The notes under the pieces: model-generated
Seen by the model: only the letters and a program-made list of their open reading frames with translations
Told to the model about the DNA's origin: nothing
Databases searched by the model: none
Position numbers and translations under genes: made by a program
Origin: Fundidesulfovibrio putealis DSM 16056
GTDB taxonomy: Bacteria; Desulfobacterota; Desulfovibrionia; Desulfovibrionales; Desulfovibrionaceae
Length of the DNA: 64,000 nucleotides
Assembly: GCF_000429325.1 (NCBI RefSeq)
Contig: NZ_AUBQ01000012.1
Coordinates: 186,001-250,000 of the forward strand
Reading direction: 5' to 3'
In this document: in pieces, positions 50,566 through 58,788 of the stretch
Layout of the letters: every line of letters begins with the position of its first letter
How positions within the stretch are numbered: the first letter of the stretch is position 1

Positions 50566-50593
50566 AAAGGCCGGTTCATCTGGACCGGCCTTT
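50566..50593. terminator. Terminator between convergent VOC and 50599 genes
   Basis: AAAGGCCGGT at 50566-50575 pairs with ACCGGCCTTT at 50584-50593. It serves both converging genes; T-tracts are short. Confidence 0.8.
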
Positions 50594-50598
50594 GCCGT

Positions 50599-50898
50599 TC
50601 ACACAACCACGTCGAGCCCGGTGGGTTTGCCGGACAATTCCCGCAGAACGATCTCCGGCGACAGCTTCATCACCAGAAACAGCCGCTCGCGCCCAAGCAA
50701 CGCGTCCTGGCTCACCTGGGCCAGCAGACGCTGCCCGTCGATCTCCACCCACGCCAGACCCGGCGACTGCCACTCCTGCACCATGCCGCGCACTTTCTGC
50801 CCCACACGGTGCGCCTTGCGGAAGCGCTCCGAGCGCTCGGAGTCCTGCCGCTGGCCGCCGAAGCCGGTAGATGACGAACCGTGACCGCGTATGCGCAT
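50599..50898 (-). CDS. Small protein, unknown function
   Basis: 99 residues from ATG 50898 with GAGGTAAC upstream. Basic, Ser/Gly-rich N-terminus (MRIRGHGSSSTGFGGQRQDS), then a beta-rich part (VGQKVRGMVQEWQSPGLAWV, IDGQRLLAQVSQDALLGRE, LFLVMKLSPEIVLREL). The repeated beta pattern recalls small hook-length-control or OB-like modules but is not assignable. Island C starts 19 bases before its start codon. Confidence 0.6.
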   Translation of the reverse strand: MRIRGHGSSSTGFGGQRQDSERSERFRKAHRVGQKVRGMVQEWQSPGLAWVEIDGQRLLAQVSQDALLGRERLFLVMKLSPEIVLRELSGKPTGLDVVV

Positions 50899-51083
50899 TG
50901 TTACCTCGACCTTTGGTGGGGCTTCGCCCCACACCCCAGCAGGGCTCTGCCCTGCACCCGCCAGGGGGATGATCCCCCTGGACCCTCAGTTTGCTTCGCG
51001 TACTCAGGTGGCCAGCCTGTCGCAACAGGCTCTGCGCGACATTTCGCGTTTGGCTTCGAGCACGCGCGCGGCGGCTGGGTGCT

Positions 51084-51163
51084 GTCTCGTCCGTGTCCTG
51101 GCGGGCGGGCTAGAACCGATTTGAAGACGATTCGTCGCCCGCCCGCCAGAACCCGACCGTGAC
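51084..51163 (+). repeat. 80-base palindromic unit, copy 2
   Basis: Matches the reverse complement of 37901-37980 at 75 of 80 positions. Stem CTGGCGGGCGGGC at 51098-51110 pairs with 51137-51149; the loop holds TAGAACCGAT and GACGATTCGTC. Confidence 0.85.
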
Positions 51164-51335
51164 AGCACCCCCCCGCCGCCGAAACTTCGTACTGCCGCGC
51201 TCAGCTGCAAGGCCACTGAAAGAAATCGAGACGATTCGTCTCCCGCCCCGCATGGCGCGGACGGGACTGCTCCGGCCAAAACTACACTCTCTCGAGCTAG
51301 AATGCGAAGCCCACTAAAAGTTTTTGAAGGAGAGT

Positions 51336-51374
51336 CCAGAGAGGAAACTTTTTTCCAAAAAGTTTCCTCTCTGG
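51336..51374 (-). terminator. Long terminator of the PqqD-like operon
   Basis: Perfect 18-base stem (CCAGAGAGGAAACTTTTT and its complement) around a 3-base loop, about 30 bases after the minus-strand operon end. It forms part of island C. Confidence 0.65.
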
Positions 51375-51402
51375 CCGCCGGAGGCATCTGCCTCATAAAT
51401 AT

Positions 51403-51804
51403 CTAACTCTCCCGCACGCCGATGATCCCCCGCTTGCCAAGCTCACGCAGGAACGCGGCCACGGCGAGCTCGGCCTCACGCGCGGGCAAGCCGAAACGCT
51501 CCGCCAGAATGCGGGCCATCTCGTGCACGGTGCGGTCTCCGTCGATGAGGTCCCAGCAGAAGCTGCCGAGTTCGTCGAGTTCCAGCTTGCGCTCCAGCGG
51601 CCTGCCGTCCCACGCGCCCACGCGCCTGGCGAGCCCGGCGAACCAGGGCTTGTAGGCGGAGAGATAGGTGAGGCGCGTGAATCCGCCGTCCACCACGTCT
51701 TCCTTGACCAGCTTGCTGCGCGCGGGCCGCATGGAGAGGCTGTGCTCGCGGCTCAGTTGCTTTTGGGGAGCTGGCGGCTGGGGCTTAGAGCGCTTGAACA
51801 GCAT
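51403..51804 (-). CDS. PqqD-like peptide chaperone domain protein
   Basis: 133 residues. The PqqD fold spans about 55-130: LERKLELDELGSFCWDLIDG, DRTVHEMARILAERFGLPAR and ELAVAAFLRELGKRGIIGV. PqqD domains usually hand precursor peptides to radical SAM or other modifying enzymes. A basic N-terminal extension (KRSKPQPPAPQKQLSREH) precedes it. No precursor peptide or radical SAM gene is adjacent, so the role is open. It overlaps the upstream gene by 20 bases. Confidence 0.8.
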   Translation of the reverse strand: MLFKRSKPQPPAPQKQLSREHSLSMRPARSKLVKEDVVDGGFTRLTYLSAYKPWFAGLARRVGAWDGRPLERKLELDELGSFCWDLIDGDRTVHEMARILAERFGLPAREAELAVAAFLRELGKRGIIGVRES

Positions 51805-52723
51805 AACGTCGGCAGACCTCCTCGAAGGACTCGGGGGACAACTCCCCCCGGTGGCGGGCGATCACGGCCAGAATCTTGGAGTCGTCGGGCCGCCAGGCCA
51901 TGGCCCGCGCGAAGCGGAACGACGGGAATAGGCGGCAGATCTGGGCGCGCGCGGATCCCGACACGCCGGGACGCCGGGAATCCTCGAAACGGCAGGCGGG
52001 CGCGCTGTAGAAGTAGCCGGGTGCGAAGACGCGGGGCCTGTTCAAAGCCTGGGCGAAGACTTCGCAAGCCCAGCCGTCCAGCGACTTGGCGCGCAGGATG
52101 ACTTCGGCGGGGGCGAAGCGGTAGTAGTCCAGGGTGCTGGCCCGTTTGCGGAACTGGAAATGAAAATGCCCGAGCTGCACGCTGAAGACCGCGAGCCGGA
52201 ACCCAGGAGGGGCTTGTCCGGCCACGTCGAAGAGGCTGAAAATCGCAGGATCTGACGCGGCCAGGGAGGTCGCGGCCCCAACCCACGGGGAGGCCTTCTC
52301 GTCCGGGCGGGCATGAGGAGCGGCCAGCACGGCAAGGTCGCTGCCAGGGATGGTGAACAGCAGCCCGTCCGCGCCGCCGCCCGCCGTGCCCGCGCAGGGC
52401 AGCGCTTGGTACTCGGGTGAAAGCGACGAGAGCATGGCCGATACCGCGCCGTCCGGCCTGCGAGAAGGCTTCAGGAGCTTGCGGCGCGCCAGGCGCTTGA
52501 GAACTTTTTCGGGGTCGAACACGCCCTTGATGCGCTGCCAGCGCAGGCTGAGGCGCGGTCCGGACGCATCCTCCAGCATGAGGAACCCAAGGCCCAGACG
52601 GGCGGGTTCCCAGTGGGAGGGAACGACGAGGCTCAGGCCGTCCCAGGCGATGGTCCGCCCGGACGGCAAGGATGGAGCAACCGAGGCCGAGGGCTCGATA
52701 GCATGGATGGAGGTGCTGGTCAT
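51785..52723 (-). CDS. Unknown protein coupled to PqqD-like gene
   Basis: 312 residues from ATG 52723, overlapping the phosphoesterase stop by ATGA. It begins MTSTSIHAIEPSASVAPSLP and contains WDGLSLVVPSHWEPARLGLG, SLRWQRIKG and FHFQFRKRASTLDYYRF. There is no signal peptide or membrane segment. The N-terminal pattern (a strand set around 'VPxxW') looks like a beta-rich domain repeated once. No family recognised. Its position between a metallophosphoesterase and a PqqD-like protein, both overlapping it, indicates a joint function. Confidence 0.75.
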   Translation of the reverse strand: MTSTSIHAIEPSASVAPSLPSGRTIAWDGLSLVVPSHWEPARLGLGFLMLEDASGPRLSLRWQRIKGVFDPEKVLKRLARRKLLKPSRRPDGAVSAMLSSLSPEYQALPCAGTAGGGADGLLFTIPGSDLAVLAAPHARPDEKASPWVGAATSLAASDPAIFSLFDVAGQAPPGFRLAVFSVQLGHFHFQFRKRASTLDYYRFAPAEVILRAKSLDGWACEVFAQALNRPRVFAPGYFYSAPACRFEDSRRPGVSGSARAQICRLFPSFRFARAMAWRPDDSKILAVIARHRGELSPESFEEVCRRYAVQAL

Positions 52724-53853
52724 GCGGCCACGATGTTGGTGACGTCCGGCGGACACATGAGCCGCACCGGCAGGCCGGAATAGCCCAGGCCAGCCGAGAC
52801 GATGATGCGCCTATCGTCGATGTTGTTCTCCCCGGCCAGGATGCGCCGGTCCGCCTGATTGACGGGCGCGCCGATCAGGGGCAGGCGCATCTGCCCGCCG
52901 TGGGTGTGGCCGCACAGGGTCATCCAGGGGACGAGTTCGGCTGGAAGGCGCAGGCCCAGATGGGGATTGTGCGCCAGGATGATGGTGGAGGCCGGGTCCT
53001 TGCCGCGCAGGCAGTCGAAGCTGACGGGGCCTTCGTACCAGTCCCGCAGGCCGCACAGGCTGAACCGGCCCCAAGGCCCGGCAAGCTCCACGGACTCGCC
53101 GCGCAGGGGGCGCACTCCGTTTCGGGTCAGAAACCCGGCCACGGCGTGCGGGTCCACGTAGCAGTCGTGATTGCCGAGCACCGCATAGACCGGGGCCAGA
53201 CCGGCAAGGTCACGGAAGAAGGTCCTGGCCTGATCCAGATGCTCCAGTTCGCGCTCCACCAGATCGCCGCCGAAGAGGATGACGTCAGGCTTGAAGGCCG
53301 ACACGATGCGGACGGCCTCGGTCAGGTGTCCGTCGGGGAGGAAAAAGCCCGCGTGCAGGTCAGTGACGAGGCTTATGCGCAGAGGGCGGCCCGGTCCGGC
53401 CTTGGGGGAGCGTACAAGCTCGATGCGCCGCTCCGTCACCGTGCCTTCCTGGCTGGTGGCCGCAGCCACGCCCGCAAGCGACACCACGCTTCCGGCTGCG
53501 GCGACGGCTCCGCCGAAAAGCAGCCGCCGTCTGGAACTGGCGTGAACGCGCTGTCTGGCTGGCGTCCCAAAGACCGTGACACCGGCCAGGATCAGGTTCA
53601 ACAGAGAAAATACGACGATCGCGCAGATGATGGTCATGAGGCGGTATTTGTCGCGCGCCTCCATCTGCGAGACAAGGGCGATGAAGCCGACGAAGGCTAG
53701 CCCGTAGGTCCATAGATAAGCGCAGCGTACCCGGCTTGAAATGCGGGCGCTGTACTTGCGCAGAAGCCAGAAACCTCCGGCCAGCGCGGCCAGGGCGCAA
53801 GGGATGAAGAGCAGCGCGAGGGGATGAACTCCCCGAAATCCCAGAATCGTCAT
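52720..53853 (-). CDS. Membrane metallophosphoesterase, YkuE-like
   Basis: 377 residues from ATG 53853 (GAGG upstream). About four N-terminal membrane helices, then a twin-arginine-like RRRLLFGGAVAAAG segment and a calcineurin-type phosphoesterase domain: LVTDLHAGFFLP (DxH), DVILFGGDLVERE (GD), VLGNHDCY (GNHD), LAHNPHLG and GHTHGGQMRLP. Full di-metal site, so active, probably outside the cytoplasm on phospholipid or nucleotide substrates. It is first of the three-gene operon. Confidence 0.88.
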   Translation of the reverse strand: MTILGFRGVHPLALLFIPCALAALAGGFWLLRKYSARISSRVRCAYLWTYGLAFVGFIALVSQMEARDKYRLMTIICAIVVFSLLNLILAGVTVFGTPARQRVHASSRRRLLFGGAVAAAGSVVSLAGVAAATSQEGTVTERRIELVRSPKAGPGRPLRISLVTDLHAGFFLPDGHLTEAVRIVSAFKPDVILFGGDLVERELEHLDQARTFFRDLAGLAPVYAVLGNHDCYVDPHAVAGFLTRNGVRPLRGESVELAGPWGRFSLCGLRDWYEGPVSFDCLRGKDPASTIILAHNPHLGLRLPAELVPWMTLCGHTHGGQMRLPLIGAPVNQADRRILAGENNIDDRRIIVSAGLGYSGLPVRLMCPPDVTNIVAA

Positions 53854-53967
53854 GAAAAAACCTCGGATATCAGGCCGGGCAAGCATTGACAGACTTGCCC
53901 GCCACTGTCCATGGGGTTAGGGTGGATCGCAGTCGGGCGGGTACAGCAACCTCAACACGGTAGAAGC

Positions 53968-55623
53968 ATGAAAACACTGGACTTCAAACGCCTTCGCCTG
54001 ACCATAATCCTGTTCACGCTGGGCTTCTCGCTCCTGCCGCTCCTGGTGCTCGGCATCGGGGTGAAAAGCCGCTTCTCCACCGCCTATCAGGACGTCCTGC
54101 AGGGCAGCCTGCGCACCCTGGTGGAGAGCAAGCGCAACGCCATCGACCTGTTCCTGACCGAACGCGTGGCCCAGGTGTCCACGTTGTCCAGCGCGATCAC
54201 CCTGGATGAGGCCGCCGACCAGGCCAACCTGGAGCGCATCTTCACCCTGCTCCAGACCACCTCCCGCTACTACATCGACCTCGGCGTCATCGATTCCGAC
54301 GGCAACCACCTAGCCTACGCCGGGCCGTACAGCCTGACAGGCAAGAATTATAAGAACGAAGAGTGGTTTGCCAAGGTCATGGCCAAGGGCGTCTACATCT
54401 CGGACGTTTTCATGGGATTTCGGCAGTATCCGCACATCATCATCGCCGTGTTGCGCCGCGAGGGCGGCAAGGCCTGGATCATGCGGGCCACCATCGACTC
54501 GGACGTGTTCGAGTCCTTCGTCAAGCGCGTGCAGATGGGCCGCAAGGGCGACGCCTTCCTGATGAGCGACAAGCACCTCCTCCAGACCAACCCGCGCTTC
54601 GGCGGACACGTCATGGAAGAGATGGACCTGCCCTTCAAGATGGACGCCCGCTTCCCGGGGCTTCGCATCCAGGAGCTCCAGGTCAACCACCGCCAGTACC
54701 TCTACGGCTGGACCTGGCTTGAGAACAAGGACTGGCTCCTGGTGATCCGCGAAGACCCCGAGGAGGCGCTGCGCCCCCTGTTCGAGACCGAACACCTCAC
54801 CTGGGTACTTCTGGCTGCGGGCGTGGCGATAATCATCGCGGGAACCGTGCTGGTGACCAACTCCATGGTCCGCAGGCTGGAAAACGCCGAGCGCGAGAAG
54901 GCCAGCCTGGACGCGAACCTCACCCAGTCCGGCAAGATGGCGGCCCTGGGCAAGATGGCGGCGGGCGTGGCCCATGAGATCAACAACCCCCTGGCCATCA
55001 TCCGGGAACAGGCTGGCTGGATCAAGGACCTCATGGAAGAGGACGAGGTCAAGGCCATCCCGCAGTACCAGGAGATCGCCGACTCGGTGCACCGCATCGA
55101 GCACCATGTGGAGCGGGCCAAGAACGTCACCCACCGCATGCTGGGGTTCGCCCGGCGCATGGAGCCGGTGAAGCAGTCCGTGAACGTGAACAAGCTGCTT
55201 ACGGAAACCGTACAGTTCCTGAAAACCGAGGCTCTGCTGCGAAACATCGACATCCGCCAGGAGCTGGCCGAGAACCTGCCCCCAACCGACTCCGACCCCA
55301 CCCAGTTGCAGCAGGTGTTCCTGAACCTGATCGACAACGCCATCGACGCCATCGGCAAGAACGGCCAGCTGAACCTCTCCACGCGCTACGACCAGCACTC
55401 CAACATGCTGGCAATATCCTTCGTGGACACGGGCTGCGGCATCCCGCAGGAAACTCTGGAAAAGATTTTCGACCCGTTCTTCACTACCAAGAAACCCGGA
55501 GAAGGAACTGGCCTTGGCCTGTCCATCGCATTCGGGATCATCGAAAAGCTCGGCGGCCGCATCACCGTAAGCAGCATCGTAGGCCAAGGCACGACCTTCA
55601 CGGTCTTCATTCCGGCAGCCTGA
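53968..55623 (+). CDS. Sensor histidine kinase with Cache domain
   Basis: 551 residues from ATG 53968. A first membrane helix (about 11-32), a periplasmic double-Cache sensor region (about 35-280: [39 protein letters not shown]), a second helix (about 287-306), a coiled coil, H-box [14 protein letters not shown]-box [11 protein letters not shown] and G-boxes DTGCGI and GTGLGLS. It probably senses a small carboxylate or similar ligand. It heads a four-gene HK-RR-HK-RR operon. Confidence 0.93.
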   Translation: MKTLDFKRLRLTIILFTLGFSLLPLLVLGIGVKSRFSTAYQDVLQGSLRTLVESKRNAIDLFLTERVAQVSTLSSAITLDEAADQANLERIFTLLQTTSRYYIDLGVIDSDGNHLAYAGPYSLTGKNYKNEEWFAKVMAKGVYISDVFMGFRQYPHIIIAVLRREGGKAWIMRATIDSDVFESFVKRVQMGRKGDAFLMSDKHLLQTNPRFGGHVMEEMDLPFKMDARFPGLRIQELQVNHRQYLYGWTWLENKDWLLVIREDPEEALRPLFETEHLTWVLLAAGVAIIIAGTVLVTNSMVRRLENAEREKASLDANLTQSGKMAALGKMAAGVAHEINNPLAIIREQAGWIKDLMEEDEVKAIPQYQEIADSVHRIEHHVERAKNVTHRMLGFARRMEPVKQSVNVNKLLTETVQFLKTEALLRNIDIRQELAENLPPTDSDPTQLQQVFLNLIDNAIDAIGKNGQLNLSTRYDQHSNMLAISFVDTGCGIPQETLEKIFDPFFTTKKPGEGTGLGLSIAFGIIEKLGGRITVSSIVGQGTTFTVFIPAA

Positions 55624-55636
55624 GGCGGGGGACAGC

Positions 55637-56026
55637 ATGGATCAAGCCAGGGTTCTGGTCGTGGACGACGAAAAGGATTTCAACGAAACCATCGTCAAGC
55701 GCCTGAAACGGCGCGGTTTCGTTGCCGAAACCGCCCTGAGCGGCCCCGAGGCGCTTGGGGTGCTGGCTCGCCAGGAGTTCGACGTGGCGCTTTTGGACAT
55801 CATGATGCCCGGCATGGACGGCATCGAGGTGCTGCGCGAGGTAAAGAAACGCTACCCCGGCATGGAGGTCATCCTGCTCACCGGGCACGCCTCGGTGGAA
55901 TCGGGCGTGCAGGGCATGTCCATCGGGGCCAACGCCTACCTCATAAAACCCGTGGACTTCGAGGAACTGCTCGGAGCCATCGCCCAGGCCTACGAGCGAA
56001 AGCTCCTGGGCTCCGCGCATGCCTGA
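55637..56026 (+). CDS. Response regulator, receiver only (first of pair)
   Basis: 129 residues. Receiver with Asp54 in [12 protein letters not shown], acidic pair in [17 protein letters not shown] and KPVDFEELL. No output domain, so it acts by protein contact or in a phosphorelay. It overlaps the next kinase by 8 bases. Confidence 0.92.
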   Translation: MDQARVLVVDDEKDFNETIVKRLKRRGFVAETALSGPEALGVLARQEFDVALLDIMMPGMDGIEVLREVKKRYPGMEVILLTGHASVESGVQGMSIGANAYLIKPVDFEELLGAIAQAYERKLLGSAHA

Positions 56027-56903
56027 ACCGGGTTGCCTCGCCGCTTTGGCCGCCGGGCTTGTGGTCCTGGCGGCGCTTGTCCCCGCACCCTGGTCGCTGG
56101 CCCCGGCAGCGCTGGCCCTGTGGCTTGGCTGGACAATCTTCAGGCAGTTCAAGAGCTGCCTCATGCGTTCGGAGTCGCAGAAGTGCGCCCTGGACGAACA
56201 GCTCTTCCAGTCGCAGAAGCTGGCGGCCATCGGCGAGATAGCCTCGGGCATCGCACACGAGATCAACAACCCCCTGGCGGTCATCACCCAGGAGGCCGAG
56301 TGGATGGCCCACCTGCTCGGCCAGCCTGAGCCGCCCATCGACGACGCCCGCCAGAGCCTGGCCACCATCCAGGGGCAGGTGAGCCGCTGCGCGGACATCA
56401 CCCACAACCTGCTCAATCTGGCCCGCACCTGGAAGCCCATCCGCCAGCCCGCCGACCTCAACCGCTGCGTGGAGGACATGGCCCGGCTGGTGGAACGCGA
56501 AGCCCGCCCCAACAACATCACCCTGGCGCGCGAATTCGCGACGGACCTGCCCAAGGTCCCGCTGGACCCGCCGCTGTACCGTCAGGCGGTGCTCAACCTG
56601 CTGGTGAACGCCATGCAGGCGGTCGGCCCCGGCGGCACGGTGACGGTCTCCACCGGAATCACCCCGGACGGCAAGGCCTTCACCCGCGTGGCCGACACCG
56701 GGCCTGGCATCGCGCCCGAGAACCTGGGCCGCGTGTTCGATCCCTTTTTCACCACCAAGGCCCCCGGCAAAGGCACCGGCCTTGGTCTTGCCATCACCCA
56801 GCGCATCGTGGACAGGCTGGGCGGCTTCATAAGCGCCGCCAACCTGCCCGGACGCGGCGCGTGCTTCACCATCACCCTGCCCATAACGGAGAAGACCCCA
56901 TGA
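56019..56903 (+). CDS. Histidine kinase without sensor domain
   Basis: 294 residues. Two short hydrophobic segments at the N-terminus (about 7-45) with almost no periplasmic loop, then H-box [27 protein letters not shown] and GTGLGLAITQRI. Its H-box region closely resembles that of the first kinase in the operon, suggesting duplication. With no sensor domain it may take its signal from the membrane or from the neighbours. Confidence 0.92.
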   Translation: MPEPGCLAALAAGLVVLAALVPAPWSLAPAALALWLGWTIFRQFKSCLMRSESQKCALDEQLFQSQKLAAIGEIASGIAHEINNPLAVITQEAEWMAHLLGQPEPPIDDARQSLATIQGQVSRCADITHNLLNLARTWKPIRQPADLNRCVEDMARLVEREARPNNITLAREFATDLPKVPLDPPLYRQAVLNLLVNAMQAVGPGGTVTVSTGITPDGKAFTRVADTGPGIAPENLGRVFDPFFTTKAPGKGTGLGLAITQRIVDRLGGFISAANLPGRGACFTITLPITEKTP

Positions 56904-57289
56904 CCACTCCCATCCGCCTTCTTGCCGTGGACGACGAGGAGCGTTTCGTGTCCACCCTGGCGCGGCTTCTTTCCCTCAGAAACATGCAGGTGAGCGTGGC
57001 CCTGAGCGGAGAGGAGGCCCTGGAGAAGTTCTCGCCGGGCGCGTTCGACGTGGCCCTGGTGGACGTGAAGATGCCGGGGATTTCCGGCGTGGACCTGCTG
57101 ACGGAGCTCAAGAAGCGCGACCCGGAGCTTGAGGTGATCATCCTCACCGGGCACGCTTCGGTGGACATCGCCGCCGAGATCATGAGCCGGGGCGGTTCGG
57201 ACTACCTGCTCAAGCCCTGCCCTACCGCCGAAGTGGAGGGGAAGATTCTCTCCGCCATGGAGCGGCGGGCCGCGCGATCGGGGGGATGA
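56900..57289 (+). CDS. Response regulator, receiver only (second of pair)
   Basis: 129 residues from ATG 56900 (ATGA overlap). Receiver with Asp55 in ALVDVKMPGISG, LTGHASVDIA and LLKPCPTAEVEG. No output domain. It resembles the first receiver (LTGHASV, KxPG patterns), in line with a duplicated kinase-regulator pair. Confidence 0.92.
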   Translation: MTTPIRLLAVDDEERFVSTLARLLSLRNMQVSVALSGEEALEKFSPGAFDVALVDVKMPGISGVDLLTELKKRDPELEVIILTGHASVDIAAEIMSRGGSDYLLKPCPTAEVEGKILSAMERRAARSGG

Positions 57290-57734
57290 GGCGGCATTCA
57301 CAGAGGGAACGCACGTTTACTTTGTGGACCAGAGGCGGAAGGTTCTCTTAAAAGTGGGTGCCTTTTGGGCTCTGACCTCGAATAGCCTCACGATCGAGAT
57401 GGGTTTGCCTCCTGACACCTGTCAGGATAGCTCTCACAAACCAATCGGAAGTGGGGGCAAGTGGAATGCTGACTCAACGAGAGATTCTTAGTTTTGCAGT
57501 CTCGCTTGGAGTAACCTGTTCAGCCTATTGTCTCAGCTGCCTGCTTGTCATCGCAGTGACTACTGGATAGTCAGCCTGCCCATCCAACACCCCATTCATA
57601 TTCCCACATCCCGTTCAGTTGCGCTCGGTTCCGTTCGGCTCACCACCGGGCAAACAATATGAGCAGTGGTTCGGATTATGGGCTGTATACAGATCGATCA
57701 TGTGTTTGGGGACAGCGGAAGACAACGGCAAAAG
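57290..57734. other. Gene-poor, AT-richer region with a palindrome
   Basis: About 445 bases without a convincing gene on either strand. It contains an 18-base palindrome TCCTGACA-CC-TGTCAGGA at 57410-57427. Its composition is unlike the flanking operon and it may be a remnant of transferred DNA; no transposase trace was seen. Confidence 0.5.
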
Positions 57735-57766
57735 AAGGCCCCGCCAGCGAATGCCAGCGGGGCTTT
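57735..57766 (-). terminator. Terminator of PEP-CTERM gene
   Basis: AAGGCCCCGC pairs with GCGGGGCTT (one bulge) around CAGCGAATGCCA. On the minus strand it is followed by CTTCTTTTG. Confidence 0.7.
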
Positions 57767-57794
57767 GCAAGTCAGGAATCAGGTCAGATCGGGT

Positions 57795-58499
57795 CTATGC
57801 AGCATTCTTTAAAGTGCGGCGGCGCATGAAGACAACGCCAGCAGCACCAATCCCCATGAGGAGCATGGTGCCAGGCTCTGGAACGGCGGGTCCCCCGTTT
57901 ATGCCATCGGCGGACATCACTACGAATGTGGTCATATAAGCCTGATACACACCAAGAGTTGTGCTTGCCTGGATGTATTGACCAGGACCAGTCACGTTAA
58001 ACGCCCACACATTGATGCTGTTCTGCGGATCAACTGGTGTACTTGTCCATATGTTTTGAGGCCAATTACCATCAGTGTATACCCGCTGGAAATATTTATC
58101 GACATTGCTGACTCCACCTATTCCGGACAGCATGGATTCAATTTCTCCTGCAAAAGACTTTGTCCCATCAGCGTTCGTCGTAACAGTAACTTCTGGGAGT
58201 CTCCAGTCATCCAACACAATATTGCCGCTCGACAGTGTCAAGGCATTCGCCCACGGGACTGCGCCATACGTAATCCCATCATAATACCACTCATCCATCA
58301 CGCTGGAACCGTTGCCACCTGAGTGTACGTACGGAGACTTCGAATACCATATAAGATTTGTTTCTGTTGAGTAGTACACATCAGTAAAATTGTACGCCCC
58401 ACTTGTCCAATCGGCAAGCGTATAAAGATTTGCCTTGGCAGTGGAACCCAGCAACATGCTGAACACAAACAAGAGTAAGGATGGGGACAGCCTTTTCAT
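57795..58499 (-). CDS. PEP-CTERM sorted exported protein (DUF1566-like)
   Basis: 234 residues from ATG 58499. Sec signal (MKRLSPSLLLFVFSMLLGST, then AKA), a Thr/Asn/Tyr-rich domain with NLIWYSKSP, WANALTLSSG and DDWRLPEV, the DUF1566/Lcl-like 'DWRLP' pattern, then the sorting tail VPEPGTMLLMGIGAAGVVFM RRR. PEP-CTERM tails are cut by an exosortase, and such proteins belong to exopolysaccharide matrices. No exosortase gene is in the window. The gene is AT-richer than its neighbours. Confidence 0.88.
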   Translation of the reverse strand: MKRLSPSLLLFVFSMLLGSTAKANLYTLADWTSGAYNFTDVYYSTETNLIWYSKSPYVHSGGNGSSVMDEWYYDGITYGAVPWANALTLSSGNIVLDDWRLPEVTVTTNADGTKSFAGEIESMLSGIGGVSNVDKYFQRVYTDGNWPQNIWTSTPVDPQNSINVWAFNVTGPGQYIQASTTLGVYQAYMTTFVVMSADGINGGPAVPEPGTMLLMGIGAAGVVFMRRRTLKNAA

Positions 58500-58788
58500 T
58501 TGGCACCTCAACTTGTGTGTTTTCCAATGCCTTGCAATTATTGTGCAGCCCTCAAATTACCGATAACAATAGTCATTGCTACATTGACAGACCACCCCAT
58601 AAAACAAATTTTACAACATACGTCGGGGAATTTTACACTTTCATCAGTCGAGATGGACATATTTGCACCAGGATTGAAATCAAAGCGCCAGGTTCACGCG
58701 AACCAGGGAAAGACCCCCTGAGAGAGCCTTTACGACAAGGCGCTGCCAGAGCCTGAATCCCAGCCCCCCTCCTGCCGAGAACCCAACG
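58500..58788. other. AT-rich promoter region and flavodoxin gene end
   Basis: About 290 bases, AT-rich in 58500-58680; probably holds the PEP-CTERM promoter on the minus strand. No gene was seen. Confidence 0.45.

Larger units (their letters stand above)
50917..51394. repeat. Island C: hairpin tracts in inverted orientation
   Basis: Left tract: hairpins 50917-50931, 50939-50955 and 50961-50981 (the last one identical to 37548-37568 of island A), ending GCTTCGCG at 50993-51000. Centre: 80-base palindromic unit at 51084-51163 and a partial third relative near 51218-51245. Right tract, reversed: GCGAAGC at 51304-51310, an 18-base stem (51336-51374), GCCGCCGGAGGC (51374-51385) and GAGGCATCTGCCTC. 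It ends 8 bases before the PqqD-like stop. Confidence 0.8.

Noticed and set aside
50881-51162. A 93-codon plus-strand frame in island C
   Set aside because: It is translated from hairpin tracts and the 80-base palindrome; its product ends with the repeat sequence itself.
57290-57780. Possible remnant of an insertion sequence
   Set aside because: Only an 18-base palindrome and unusual composition; no transposase fragment, terminal repeats or target duplication could be seen.
58501-58520. TTGGCACCTCAACTTGT as a sigma-54 promoter
   Set aside because: The spacing between GG and the downstream element is off by one and it points away from any gene start.
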